From NCBI RefSeq assembly GCF_002087295.1, contig NZ_MWVI01000061.1, positions 62,001 through 126,000 on the forward strand: a stretch of DNA of 64,000 bases, read 5' to 3'. Under the pieces are notes generated by a model. That model was not told where the DNA came from. It worked only from the letters and a program-made list of their open reading frames with translations, and did not search any database. Positions 34,011-43,546 of the stretch are shown one piece after another. Numbering within the stretch: the first letter of the stretch is position 1; each line of letters starts with the position of its first letter. Position numbers and translations under genes: made by a program. The stretch is from Vreelandella lionensis. GTDB taxonomy: Bacteria > Pseudomonadota > Gammaproteobacteria > Pseudomonadales > Halomonadaceae.

Positions 34011-34865
34011 ATGAGCCAATTAGCATTTTGGCGATCCGGCAGCACACGCGTGCTGCCGGGTTTTGGCCTATCTATGGGTATCAGCGTGCTATTTATTTCG
34101 CTGGTACTGCTACTCCCCATTACCGGGCTGTTTGGCCAGCTTTCTGAACTAAGCCTGGCCGAGTACTTTGCCATCATCACCGAAGGCCGCCTCGTCGCCA
34201 GCTATATGGTCACCATCGGCGCGGCAGCCGTGGCGGCGCTGGTGAACGCAGTGTTTGGCCTACTGTTGGCGTGGGTGCTAGTGCGCTATGAGTTCCCTGG
34301 CAAACGCCTGCTCGATGCCTTGATGGACCTCCCCTTCGCCCTGACCACTGCCGTGGCTGGCATCACCCTGGCCACGCTCTATGCGGGTAATGGCTGGGTA
34401 GGCAGTATCATCGAGCCGATGGGGCTTCAGATCGCGTATACCTGGGTAGGGATTGCCCTGGCGATGGCCTTCACCAGTATTCCCTTCGTGGTGCGCACGG
34501 TGCAGCCGGTGCTGGAAGATTTGCCTGCCGAGGTGGACGAAGCCGCGATGTCCCTGGGTGCTACCGACGGCGTGGCGTTTCGCCGTGTGATTATGCCGCA
34601 TCTATGGCCCGCGCTCGTCACCGGCACCGGGCTTGCCTTCGTACGCTCATTAGGTGAGTTCGGGGCGATTATTTTTATCGCAGGCAATATGCCTTACGAA
34701 ACCGAAATTACCGCGCTGATGATCTTCGTCAAACTGCAGGAGTATGACTACGCCGGGGCGTCTGCCATTGCCTCGGTGGTGCTGTTTGTTTCGTTGGCGC
34801 TGCTGCTCGCCATCAATATCTGGCAGGGCCGCTTTGTGCGTCGCCTGCATGGAGGTAAAGGATAA
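34011..34865 (+). CDS. cysT: Sulfate ABC transporter permease CysT
   Basis: Inner-membrane permease, 284 residues with about six transmembrane segments (first at GISVLFISLVLLLPITGLF). The cytoplasmic EAA loop that docks on CysA is visible as DEAAMSLGATDGVAFRRVIMPHLWPAL. SLGEFGAIIFIAGN is typical of the sulfate permeases. The TAA stop overlaps the cysW start (TAATG), indicating translational coupling. The start ATG at 34011 has only a weak ribosome site (CGGAA). Confidence 0.92.
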   Translation: MSQLAFWRSGSTRVLPGFGLSMGISVLFISLVLLLPITGLFGQLSELSLAEYFAIITEGRLVASYMVTIGAAAVAALVNAVFGLLLAWVLVRYEFPGKRLLDALMDLPFALTTAVAGITLATLYAGNGWVGSIIEPMGLQIAYTWVGIALAMAFTSIPFVVRTVQPVLEDLPAEVDEAAMSLGATDGVAFRRVIMPHLWPALVTGTGLAFVRSLGEFGAIIFIAGNMPYETEITALMIFVKLQEYDYAGASAIASVVLFVSLALLLAINIWQGRFVRRLHGGKG

Positions 34866-35693
34866 TGCGCCGGATTGGTGATGCGCCTTTAGTGCGGCGC
34901 TTATTAATTGGCGCAGCCCTACTGTTGTCTGCGCTATTTTTACTGCTGCCGTTGGTGGCTATTTTTGCTCAGGCGTTCTCCCAAGGTGTGGCGGTGTTTT
35001 GGGGGAAACGTGAGCAATACCTTCGCCCTCCACGCCATTGGCCTTACGCTGGTCAGTGCGTTAATGACTATCCCCATTTGCTTGGTGTTTGGCGTCGCGC
35101 TGGCGTGGCTGGTGACGCGCTTTAGCTTCCCAGGGCGGCGCATTCTGCAAACGCTGATTGATATTCCGTTTGCCGTTTCTCCTCTCGTCGCTGGCTTAAT
35201 TTATCTACTGCTGTATGGCCGCAACGGCTGGATTGGCAGTTGGCTCGATACTCACGATATTCAGTTGATGTTCGCTTGGCCGGGCATTCTGATGGTCACC
35301 ATTTTCGTCACCTGCCCCTTTGTGGCGGGAGAGTTAATCCCTCTCATGGAGGCCCAAGGCTCACGGGAAGAAGAAGCCGCCGTAACGCTGGGCGCTTCCG
35401 GCTGGACGACGTTTTGGCGGGTCACGCTACCCAACATTCGCTGGGCACTGCTCTACGGCATCATCCTTACCAACGCCCGCGCGGTGGGTGAATTTGGCGC
35501 GGTCTCGGTTGTCTCAGGGGCCATTCGTGGGCAAACCAACACGCTACCGCTGCACCTTGAGCAGCTGTATCAGGATTACAACGCCGTGGGTGCGTTTGCG
35601 AGCGCCGCCCTGCTGGCCCTGATTGCCCTGTTAACTCTTGCGGCCAAGGCAGGCCTTGAATGGCGCGCATCGCGCCGGGAGGCATACACATGA
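34865..35693 (+). CDS. cysW: Sulfate ABC transporter permease CysW (frameshifted)
   Basis: Second permease of the sulfate importer, about 275 residues when corrected. The first membrane segment (LLIGAALLLSALFLLLPLVAIF) lies before the lesion, an extra G in a five-G run at 35001-35005. Correction gives AVFWGNVSNTFALHAIGLTL. Then follow the remaining membrane segments, the EAA loop EEEAAVTLGASGWTTFWRVTLP and the typical ARAVGEFGAVSVVSG. Start overlaps cysT (TAATG) and the stop overlaps cysA (ATGA). Confidence 0.92.
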
Positions 35694-36784
35694 GTATTCG
35701 CTTACAGAATATTGCCAAGCACTTTGCCAACACCCAGGCGCTTGAACCGATTAGCCTGGATATTCACGAAGGTGAATTAGTAGGTCTGCTAGGTCCTTCT
35801 GGTTCGGGCAAAACCGCCCTGCTGCGTATCATTGCTGTCTTAGAGAACGCCGATAGCTCGCCGCAGCCGGGTAAAATTCTTTTTGGCGACCGCGACGTGA
35901 CCAATGTGCATGTACGCGACCGCCGCATCGGCTTTGTTTTTCAGCACTACGCCCTGTTTCGTCATATGAGCGTTTATGACAACGTGGCGTTTGGCCTTAC
36001 GGTGATGCCGAAAAAGCGCCGTCCCTCCAACGGTGAAATTCGGGCGCGAGTCTTCAGGCTCCTTGAGATGGTGCAGCTACAGCACTTAGCCAACCGCTTG
36101 CCTGCCCAGCTCTCGGGTGGGCAACAGCAGCGCGTATCGCTGGCGCGCGCGCTTGCTGTAGAGCCTGCCGCCCTGCTGCTGGACGAGCCGTTTGGCGCCC
36201 TGGATGCCAAGGTTCGCCAAGACCTTCGCCGCTGGCTGCGCCGCCTGCACGACGAACTGAACTTTACCAGTGTGTTCGTCACCCACGACCAGGAAGAAGC
36301 GCTGGAGCTTTCTGACCGTGTGGTGGTGATGAGTAACGGCCGTATCGAGCAAATCGACACGCCAGACACCCTCTACCGCGCGCCGAAGAACCGCTTTGTA
36401 TTTGAGTTTTTGGGTGATGTGAACCACCTAGAGGGCCGCGTGCGCAATGGCATGCTGACCTGCGGCGATGCGCATCTCAACGTGGACTTACCCGATGGCG
36501 ATGAAGAGCTGCTGCTGCGCCCCCATGAGGTGCGGTTGGCGGAAGAACCCAGCGCTGAAAGCCACCTGCCGGTGACGATTACCGCTATCTCCCCGGTCGG
36601 TGCCGAAGTACGCGTGGAACTCGAGGCCGACTGGCTGGCAAAACCGTGGCTAGCCACCGTTCGCCACGCCGATTTTGAGCGCCTGCACATGCGCCGGGGG
36701 CAGCGCTTGTTTGCTCACCCGCGCCAGTGGCATCGCTTTAAAGAAGACGCTAAAACACCTGAGCAGCAGGCACGAGTGGCTTAA
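35690..36784 (+). CDS. cysA: Sulfate/thiosulfate import ATP-binding protein CysA
   Basis: ATPase of the sulfate importer, 364 residues. Walker A GPSGSGKTALLR (about residues 35-46), the Q-loop FQHYALFRHM, signature LSGGQQQRVSLARALA, Walker B LLLDEPFGALDAKVR and the switch histidine in FVTHDQEEALEL are all present. A C-terminal TOBE-like regulatory domain follows. The ATG at 35690 (MSIRLQNIAKHF) has GGGAGG 7 bases upstream and overlaps the cysW stop; a longer frame from 35660 is not needed. It is the last gene of the operon. A short stem (36789-36809) follows without a T tract. Confidence 0.94.
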   Translation: MSIRLQNIAKHFANTQALEPISLDIHEGELVGLLGPSGSGKTALLRIIAVLENADSSPQPGKILFGDRDVTNVHVRDRRIGFVFQHYALFRHMSVYDNVAFGLTVMPKKRRPSNGEIRARVFRLLEMVQLQHLANRLPAQLSGGQQQRVSLARALAVEPAALLLDEPFGALDAKVRQDLRRWLRRLHDELNFTSVFVTHDQEEALELSDRVVVMSNGRIEQIDTPDTLYRAPKNRFVFEFLGDVNHLEGRVRNGMLTCGDAHLNVDLPDGDEELLLRPHEVRLAEEPSAESHLPVTITAISPVGAEVRVELEADWLAKPWLATVRHADFERLHMRRGQRLFAHPRQWHRFKEDAKTPEQQARVA

Positions 36785-36923
36785 GGATTGCTAGCGCGGC
36801 AGGCTAGCACAACGCTATACTGCCGCGATTATTGCCATGCCTTGTTTCTTAACGCTTTGCTTTTTAATACCTTGTTGCGACAGGTATGTTTATCGTTTAA
36901 CCACAATGATTGCGGAGAGTTTT

Positions 36924-37517
36924 ATGCGTCGGCGTCACTTTTTACGCGCGTCTGGTGCGTTGTTAACCACCCTATTGCTGGCAGGCTGTGCAAGTCCTCA
37001 ATACCTACAGCTAAACCCCACCCGTAGCGCTAACGTGCCGCAAACCGGCTCGGGTCAGCAAGTGACCGTGGTGGCCGTCGATGCGCGGCCAGGCGAAGTG
37101 ATTGGCACGCGCACGGGCGGCAACATGTCGACGGCGCAGATTACCGTAAGCAGCCATGAATTGATTCCGCGCCTACAGGCCGAAGCGGAGCGTGCCGCAC
37201 GCGATATGGGGTTTACCCCCACCCGTGAAGCCGCCCAAGGCCGCCCCAGCCTGACTCTGGAACTTGCCAGCTTGCACTATGGCCGCGGCGACAGCGGGCA
37301 GCCGCTAATTGATGAAGCGCGTATTGAAGGGGTTTTCCGGGCCATCGCGCAGAACCAGGGCACGACGTATACCGGGACATATACGTCACGTCGCACCCAA
37401 GGTTATGCGCTTAAACCGGGTGAAGATGCCAATACACGGATGTTGAACGACTTGCTTAGCGATGGCCTAAACCGGGCGTTCAGCGACCCAGAGCTGGGTC
37501 GGCTTCTCGCCCGTTAA
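36924..37517 (+). CDS. YajG-family lipoprotein
   Basis: A 197-residue predicted lipoprotein: the signal sequence ends in the lipobox LLLAGC, with cleavage before the cysteine. The mature part (YLQLNPTRSANVPQTG, VVAVDARPGEVIGTRTGG, and a C-terminal NDLLSDGLNRAFSDPEL) matches the YajG family of envelope lipoproteins of unknown role. The ATG at 36924 has GGAG upstream and starts exactly at an n-region of basic residues (MRRRHFLRA), so the longer upstream frame is rejected. It is convergent with tpm. Confidence 0.82.
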   Translation: MRRRHFLRASGALLTTLLLAGCASPQYLQLNPTRSANVPQTGSGQQVTVVAVDARPGEVIGTRTGGNMSTAQITVSSHELIPRLQAEAERAARDMGFTPTREAAQGRPSLTLELASLHYGRGDSGQPLIDEARIEGVFRAIAQNQGTTYTGTYTSRRTQGYALKPGEDANTRMLNDLLSDGLNRAFSDPELGRLLAR

Positions 37518-37526
37518 GGGGGATAA

Positions 37527-38159
37527 TTAAACCCGTGGCCCGCGCCGCTCAAGCGCCCAGATGCTTTCGCTTCGGCCACGGGCATCGGCGGGTAGGTGCG
37601 CTAATCGCTCGATACGGAAATTGGGCGCCATCAGGCGCTCAATTTCCTCATCCGGCACGCTAAATGGCGGCCCGGCATCGCCATCGGCGTGGGTTAACCC
37701 CACCAGCAGCCCTTTCGCTCCCGGTGGCACCAACTGAGCCAAGTGGAAAGCGTAGCGTTCGCGGGTAGCCGGTGGCAGCGCAATCAGCGATGCACGATCG
37801 TAAAAAGCCTCCACTTCCGCCGCCTGCTGAATATGCAGGTGAAAGAAGTCACCGCACCATAGCTCTACACTGCCTTGGCGGGACACATCAAAGCCTGCCT
37901 GAGTATAACGAGAGATACCGCCACTACGCTGGGCCAAAAATTGCTCGATAGCCTCCGGGGCAAGTTCTATGCCCAACACCGGGTGCCCTTGGTCCGCGAG
38001 CCAGCGCATATCTAAGCTCTTTCCACATAGCGGCACCAACACCTTGGCTCCAGAGGGCACGCCTAGCGTTGGCCAATACTTCAACAGTGCCGGGTGGGTC
38101 TCCTCCAGGTGAAAGCCTATCCGGCCCTCTTGCCAACGCTGCCGCCAGGAATTCTCCAT
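37527..38159 (-). CDS. tpm: Thiopurine S-methyltransferase
   Basis: A SAM-dependent methyltransferase of the TPMT family (about 210 residues) that in bacteria methylates thiopurines and reduced selenium or tellurium compounds. The N-terminus ENSWRQRWQEGRIGFH, the SAM motif VLVPLCGKSLDMRWLADQGH, GIELAPEAI, and DRASLIALPPATRERY match the family. Start at the ATG at 38159 fits the family N-terminus and puts AGAGGG 7 bases upstream; an ATG two codons earlier (38165) is the alternative. A tandem repeat lies directly upstream. Confidence 0.9.
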   Translation of the reverse strand: MENSWRQRWQEGRIGFHLEETHPALLKYWPTLGVPSGAKVLVPLCGKSLDMRWLADQGHPVLGIELAPEAIEQFLAQRSGGISRYTQAGFDVSRQGSVELWCGDFFHLHIQQAAEVEAFYDRASLIALPPATRERYAFHLAQLVPPGAKGLLVGLTHADGDAGPPFSVPDEEIERLMAPNFRIERLAHLPADARGRSESIWALERRGPRV

Positions 38160-38170
38160 GGACATGCCCT

Positions 38171-38216
38171 CTTACTATCCTAAAAACCTAACTCTTACTA
38201 TCCTAAAAACCTAACT
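38171..38216. repeat. Perfect tandem duplication, 2 x 23 bp
   Basis: Two identical 23-base copies (38171-38193 and 38194-38216) beginning CTTACTATCCTAAAAACC. They fill the gap between the tpm start and the stop of the SH3-domain gene, so they extend the tpm leader. A recent slippage duplication is the simplest explanation; an assembly artefact is possible. Confidence 0.9.
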
Positions 38217-38218
38217 GT

Positions 38219-38854
38219 TTAGAACCAGCGGTCACGCTTTTTACGACGGCGCGGCAAGTGCGGCACAATCAGCCCCACCAGCAGGCCAGCGCCCGCCACA
38301 CCGCCACCGTACATAAAGTAGCGCATCAGCAAGTCTTCCTCTTGAGTGTCCAGACGTGCCTGCAGCGCTCGCACCTGCTGGCGAGACTGCTCTGCCTCGT
38401 TATCCAGCTCAAGGTTCCTCGCTTCCAGGTCTGCGATGCGCTGCTCGCGAACATCAAGCGTGGCGGTCATGGAAGAGACCCGCTGCTCCCACGTGCCATT
38501 GATACCGTCAAGCTCTTGGGTCAGCTCTTCCACCTGGGCCTGCAGCTCGGGCAATTGCTGACGAGCACTAGGCGTTTGCTGAAGCTCATTGCTCAAAACC
38601 CACACCGTATCGCCGCTATTGCTGCGCACCCGGGTGTAATCACCGCTGGTTTCCAGCACTTCCACCTGCTCGCCTGCATTGAGCGTTCCCACAATGCGAT
38701 AACCATCTGTCGGCCCACTGCGCACGTAGGTACTTAGCTCATCGCTGACCCAGGCTTGGTTATCGGATTGAGCGAATGCCGCTTGGCTGCTCATGCTTAG
38801 CAGCATGCCAACTGCGGCGGCATAACAATTACTGCGAAATTTATCTACTTGCAT
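38219..38854 (-). CDS. SH3-domain and C-terminal-anchor protein (YgiM/TIGR04211 type)
   Basis: A 211-residue envelope protein. It has a signal peptide (cleavage near AAFAQ), a bacterial SH3 domain (STYVRSGPTDGYRIVGTLNAGEQVEVLE ... VWVLSNELQ), a long coiled coil (about residues 100-175, LPELQAQVEELTQEL ... VRALQARLDTQ), a membrane segment (YGGGVAGAGLLVGLIVPHL) and a basic C-terminal tail (RRRKKRDRWF). This is the TIGR04211 arrangement, of which E. coli YgiM is a member. The function is not known; the SH3 domain suggests peptidoglycan contact. Confidence 0.85.
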   Translation of the reverse strand: MQVDKFRSNCYAAAVGMLLSMSSQAAFAQSDNQAWVSDELSTYVRSGPTDGYRIVGTLNAGEQVEVLETSGDYTRVRSNSGDTVWVLSNELQQTPSARQQLPELQAQVEELTQELDGINGTWEQRVSSMTATLDVREQRIADLEARNLELDNEAEQSRQQVRALQARLDTQEEDLLMRYFMYGGGVAGAGLLVGLIVPHLPRRRKKRDRWF

Positions 38855-38939
38855 GACGTCATGTCCTGATCATAAAAACGCGCGTGGCCGACGAAGCCAC
38901 CGCGCGTATCGCTCAAAGCGTTGCGCGTGTCTAAAGCGC

Positions 38940-39269
38940 TTACCCTTCCCCGCGGGGCGGTAACGGGAAGGGACGAGGAAACTCTGCGACGCGAGCATCA
39001 CTTTTCACGGCCTTCAGGGGGCCTTCACGCTCTACCTCATCAATCCGCACAATGGCGTTAAGAGGCAGGTAACTACGCTTCACACCCTCAAAGGTTCGCT
39101 GCAGTTTTTCCGCTCCTGGATCCACCACCACTCGCGACGCATCGTCAAAGACAAACTCCTCGACTTCAATAAAGCCCCAGAGTTCGCTCTGAAAGATCTC
39201 TCTGACGTATAAATCCCAAATTTCACCCTGCTGGTGAACCACCACACGGTAGATCGGCTTGGCCGCCAT
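38940..39269 (-). CDS. DUF1820 family protein
   Basis: A 109-residue cytosolic protein of the DUF1820 family, function unknown. Family-typical blocks are IYRVVVHQQGEIWDLYVREI, LWGFIEVEEFVF, VVDPGAEKL and the C-terminal YLPLNAIVRIDEVEREG. AGAGGAA lies about 10 bases before the ATG. It stands alone between the SH3-domain gene and a 209-base gap. Confidence 0.78.
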   Translation of the reverse strand: MAAKPIYRVVVHQQGEIWDLYVREIFQSELWGFIEVEEFVFDDASRVVVDPGAEKLQRTFEGVKRSYLPLNAIVRIDEVEREGPLKAVKSDARVAEFPRPFPLPPRGEG

Positions 39270-39478
39270 CTTGGCCTATTCCTCTTGCCACTTGAACGTA
39301 ATGTTAAGCAGCAAGCCTACCATACTCGCGGGTTGCCCTTTAGCAGACATCACCAAAGGGAGCTAATTCCCTGCCATTTTCGCTTCAGAGTGTGCTAATT
39401 AGCCGATGATGGCCCTGGTCGTGTATGGTGAAGTGAGTGGTTGGCAAGAAAATTCATCTACCCATAGGAGTCACCATC

Positions 39479-40701
39479 ATGCAAAAGGATCCCAATAAGG
39501 GCTATATCGCCCTCTTAGGCTGGAGCCTCAATGCGATCGAAGCTGCGGAGAATTTTGACCGCCGCTACATCGTGTTGCACCCGACTGGGCGGAAGAGTAC
39601 TGCCAAAAACACGACATCCCGTATGTACCCTGGAATTTCGAGCGCCTGAATGACCGCTCCATGGAAATCGCCGAAACGCTGAAAGAGAAAGGCGTCGACG
39701 TTGCCATCCCCTTATTCGAGGAAACCGTTGAGTGGGCAGGTGCCATTAACTCGGTGCTGCTGGATAACCCACGCCTTTACGGCCAGTCACTGCTGCTGCG
39801 TGACAAAGCGCTAATGAAGCGCCGCGCCCAGCTTGGCGGCATTCGCGTGGGTATTTTTGAAGAAGCCCACGATAAAGAGGACGTGATTCTCTTCCTCAAG
39901 CGTGTCAACCAGACGCTGCTGAAACTCGATGGCGACCCCAACGACCCCATCCACCTAAAAGCGTTTGATAAAGCGGGCTGCCTGGGCCACCGGGTCATTC
40001 GTACCCCCGATGAAGTCGATACCATCCCGGATGAAGAGTTTCCGGTACTGATGGAGTCGCACCTGGATGGCTGGGAATTTGCGGTAGAAGCGTGGATTCA
40101 CGATGGCAAAATCGCCTTCCTGAACATTTCAGAGTACGTCACGCTGGGCTACTCGGTGTTTGTGCCTGCCTCGCCAGAGCTGGAAAAGTACCGCGAGCAG
40201 ATCACCGCACAGATCGAAAAACTGATCAAAGCGTTTGATATTGAGTTTGGCCTGATCCACCCCGAATACTTCGTGACCAGCGACGGTGAGTTGTACTTTG
40301 GCGAAGTGGCCTATCGTCCGCCGGGCTTCAAAGTGTTTGAGCTACTGGAGCGGGTCTACGGCTTCAATGCTTATCAAGCCTCCATGCTCGTCTTCGATCC
40401 GAAAAGCACCAAAGAAGAGGTGGCCGCGTTCTTCCCGAAAGAGATCGTCGATGCCGACGGCTTCGCGGGCTGCTTTGGCGTTTATCCGCGCCGCCGGGTA
40501 GTGAGCCGCTTAGAGATTCCAGAAGAGACAGAAGATCACCCTTACTTCGAGTCTCACGAACTGACCTCGCCGGTAGAAGAGACCGTCACGAAACGCACCG
40601 CCTTTGGCACTCACTGGGGGTTGATCTACTTTAAAGGCGAGGATGCGCATACAATTCGCGATCTGCTAAAACGCCAAGAAGATCTCGACTTCTATGTATA
40701 A
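39479..40701 (+). CDS. ATP-grasp carboxylate-amine ligase-like protein (frameshifted)
   Basis: A protein of about 407 residues with an ATP-grasp fold. The N-terminal pre-grasp region has GYIALLGWSLNAIEAAENFDRRYIV. The central domain includes FPVLMESHLDGWEFAVEAWI, and the metal-ligand motif at the domain end reads GELYFGEVAYRPPG, the E-x-x-x-R-x-x-G pattern of ATP-grasp ligases. Such enzymes join a carboxylate to an amine or thiol through an acyl phosphate. A lost base at about 39572-39577 breaks the frame after RRYIV; the restored text reads APDWAEEYCQKHDIPYVPWNF. AGGAG is 8 bases before the ATG. The next gene begins 30 bases later on the same strand, so the two probably form an operon. The substrate is unknown. 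Confidence 0.78.
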
Positions 40702-40731
40702 TCCTTGCGAAGGCTGGGATAAGGAGTCACC

Positions 40732-42756
40732 GTGACGACCAAGCAAGAGGCCTCTTCCACTGAAGATGGCAAGCTCAATGGATTGCTGAGCAAATTTGAT
40801 GATGCGGTGCGCCTGCTTTCGCAGGCGCCTGCCTTTTCTAAACCCGCAAAGCTGCCACGCGTACTTGATACTGCCCGTCGCGTACTCATGCAAGCGGGCG
40901 GCTGCGCCGCTCTTGAGCAGCGCGCGGCGGAGTTTGAATCCGCTGGCATTTTTGCCGGGTCGGATTGGGAAACCCCACAGTACCTAATCCCCACAGTGAC
41001 GACCTACTCGCTTAAAAGCGCCGATGCCAATGTGGTGGTGATTGAAGCGCTGAGCGAACTGCGGCTGTTGGCCGTGGCAAAAGACAATTACGCCCACACC
41101 TTAATTTCTCAAGAGCATGCCCACCACTACCTGACCCAGGTAATGGCGATCAACCTATGGCTGATTTTCAATGCGCCCAGCGAAGCCGAGCGGGAAACCC
41201 AAGGGCGCTTGGCGAATATCTCCCGCCAACTGTTTCAGCACTTAGCCGAGCGCATCGGCTATGAGCACGTTATCGACCAGCTGATTGATGAGATCTGGCG
41301 CATTCTCAAGCAGCGCCCCATCCAGGTCGATGCGATTAAACAAATGATCACCCAGATCGCGCTGTGCCAGGCCAACCCGGAGATTGACCTGGGAGCCAGC
41401 GGACAAGGAGCTGACAGGTTAGTTAGCTCGCTGTATGGCCCCACCCAGGCCTGCCGCGAAGATCCAGGACTTGAGGTGTATCGCGCTCGCCTTGAGCGCA
41501 TGGATAACGCTACGCTCCAGGCGGAATCCACCGGCTTTGCCCGTGCCATGCACGACACCGGCTTAGTATCCCCCTACCATGCCGTGCTTTTACGCTACCT
41601 GCTGGAAGAGGGCGACCATCTGCTCTCAGAGGCGCTGGGGCTCTCCTCTACTGGCCGCGACTGCCTGCTGTGCTACCGCGAGTTGGTGCATGCGCTGATT
41701 CGCAGCGGCGTCTACCCGGCGACGGCACAAGCGGTGTATGGGCTGGCCTTATTGTTAGAACGCGGCATTCTTTATCAGCCACCTGTGGCACCGGCCATGT
41801 GGCGTCAGCTCAACCTTCAGCTCTCTGAGTGGGCAGAAGGACGCCTGACGCTTGCCTATGGCGAGGTTGCCTCACCCCGCGCCCGACTCATCGAAGGAGT
41901 GCTGTGCATGCTGGGCCTGCCGCTGGGCGTGGGCCAGGGCAACAACCCCACCTGCCAATCGGCGCGTGCTCTCTCCATGTGGGCCTATAACGATCCGGAC
42001 TACCTGTTACAGATGGTGACCTGGGCCGCTCGGGATGATGAGATTATTATGCACTTCGAGGGGCAGCCGATCTCCTCTAGCGAGAGCGTATCTGGCGTGG
42101 CCGCCCAGTTGCCGATGGATCTTGATCCGGTATCACTAATCGTGGTGCCTCACCTGGACCGTATTTACGCGGAGATGGGCAGGCGCTGCATTGGCCGGGA
42201 AGGCGATCCCCACCGCTGGGTGAATCCCGAATTTCACGGCTGGTGGTCTGGCCGCGGGTTCAGTATTAACGTCGATGTCGCCACCGGTAAGCTCTGTGAA
42301 GTGGATACATTCATTCGTCACTTCTACGCCAGCTACCACCCCTACTACAACGGCAACCAGCCGCTGATTCATCCGCAGCCTGCCGGTATCGCAGTCACCG
42401 ATAGCGCTGCGCGGTTTATCGGCTGGCATGCCATTACGATTTTGCGGGCCTCCCTCGACCCCAACGACGTGATGCGGGTCTACTTCTACAACCCCAATAA
42501 CGACAGCGGTCAGGATTGGGGCGACGGCGTTAAGGTCAGCACGTCCGGCAACGGCGAGCGCTTTGGCGAAGCCTCTCTGCCATTTGAGCAGTTCACTTCG
42601 CGTCTCTATATCTACCACTACGACCCGTTGGAAAGAGGCGAGCTAGCCACAGTGACCGATGAAGAGCTAGCGCGCGTAAAAGGGTTTCTGCACCGCAGCT
42701 GGGGGGCGACCCGCATTCCACCGACCGACCTGCAGGCCGACCAAGGGCCCCGTTAA
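40732..42756 (+). CDS. Unrecognised 674-residue protein, possible papain-like C-terminal half
   Basis: I do not recognise a named family. It has no signal peptide or membrane segment. The N-terminal half (to about 330) looks all-helical. The C-terminal half has Cys408 in GNNPTCQSARALSMW, His566 in GWHAITIL and Asn587 in FYNPNND. That Cys-His-Asn order and spacing (158 and 21) resembles papain-like or transglutaminase-like enzymes. GTG start at 40732 with AAGGAG 5 bases upstream. It follows the ATP-grasp gene by 30 bases and precedes tlyA by 35. The pair suggests a ligase with a hydrolase or transferase acting on the same peptide-like substrate, which is inference. The frame is intact over 2 kb, so it is certainly coding. 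Confidence 0.7.
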   Translation: MTTKQEASSTEDGKLNGLLSKFDDAVRLLSQAPAFSKPAKLPRVLDTARRVLMQAGGCAALEQRAAEFESAGIFAGSDWETPQYLIPTVTTYSLKSADANVVVIEALSELRLLAVAKDNYAHTLISQEHAHHYLTQVMAINLWLIFNAPSEAERETQGRLANISRQLFQHLAERIGYEHVIDQLIDEIWRILKQRPIQVDAIKQMITQIALCQANPEIDLGASGQGADRLVSSLYGPTQACREDPGLEVYRARLERMDNATLQAESTGFARAMHDTGLVSPYHAVLLRYLLEEGDHLLSEALGLSSTGRDCLLCYRELVHALIRSGVYPATAQAVYGLALLLERGILYQPPVAPAMWRQLNLQLSEWAEGRLTLAYGEVASPRARLIEGVLCMLGLPLGVGQGNNPTCQSARALSMWAYNDPDYLLQMVTWAARDDEIIMHFEGQPISSSESVSGVAAQLPMDLDPVSLIVVPHLDRIYAEMGRRCIGREGDPHRWVNPEFHGWWSGRGFSINVDVATGKLCEVDTFIRHFYASYHPYYNGNQPLIHPQPAGIAVTDSAARFIGWHAITILRASLDPNDVMRVYFYNPNNDSGQDWGDGVKVSTSGNGERFGEASLPFEQFTSRLYIYHYDPLERGELATVTDEELARVKGFLHRSWGATRIPPTDLQADQGPR

Positions 42757-42791
42757 CACGGGGCCTTCCAAACACTACAGACACGACCAAG

Positions 42792-43543
42792 ATGATACGA
42801 CTCGATCAACTGCTGGTCAGCCAAGGGCTGGCCAGTTCTCGTACCCGTGCCCAGCGGCTGATCAAAAACGGGCGCGTTTTTTTAAGCGACGGCACCTTGC
42901 TGAGCAAACCCTCTGAAAAATGGCCGACCGATGCCCCGCTCCGCGTGGAAGAGGACCCAGAAGAGCGCTACGCCTCACGCGCAGGGCTAAAGCTAGAAGG
43001 CGTTCTACAGGCGTTAGCCATGCGCTTAGAGGATAAAGGCGTGCTGGATATTGGCCAGCCACGGGCGGGTTTACCGACTGCGCCCTGCATTTTGGCGCAC
43101 GCCACGTAATAGGCGTGGAAGTCGGCCACGACCAGCTGGCAAGCCACTTACGCAGCGACCCACGAGTAACCTGCCTGGAAGGACTCAATGCCCGTCATAT
43201 GAGCACCTCAGAGGCACTTTTGAGCACGCTTGCCGAACGGCCGATTGATCTTGCGGTGATGGATGTATCGTTTATATCCCAGACGCTGATTCTGCCTGAG
43301 ATTGCCGCCCTACTGCCGCCTAGCGGGCAGCTGCTTTCGCTGGTAAAACCACAGTTTGAGCTAGACCCCGGTGCGCTGGATAAACGCGGCGTCGTGCGCG
43401 ACCCTCGTCGCTACGCGGAGGTGGAGCAAAAAATACGCACCGCCTGCGAGCAGTGCGGGCTCGCCATCAGCCACTGGCAAGAGAGCCCAATTACCGGCAG
43501 CGACGGCAATCGGGAGTTTCTTCTTCTCGCCAGCAAGCCCTAG
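42792..43543 (+). CDS. tlyA: TlyA-family rRNA 2'-O-methyltransferase (frameshifted)
   Basis: About 250 residues: an N-terminal S4 RNA-binding domain (MIRLDQLLVSQGLASSRTRAQRLIKNGRVF) joined to an FtsJ-type methyltransferase domain. TlyA methylates rRNA riboses; the older hemolysin name is misleading. A lost T near 43058 breaks the frame at the SAM-binding loop; the corrected text reads VLDIGQSTGGFTDCALHFGA, the TlyA motif I. Later blocks LAVMDVSFISQTLILPEIAALL and LVKPQFELDPG are typical. It is convergent with the mscK-like gene, 3 bases apart. Confidence 0.88.
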
Positions 43544-43546
43544 CGG

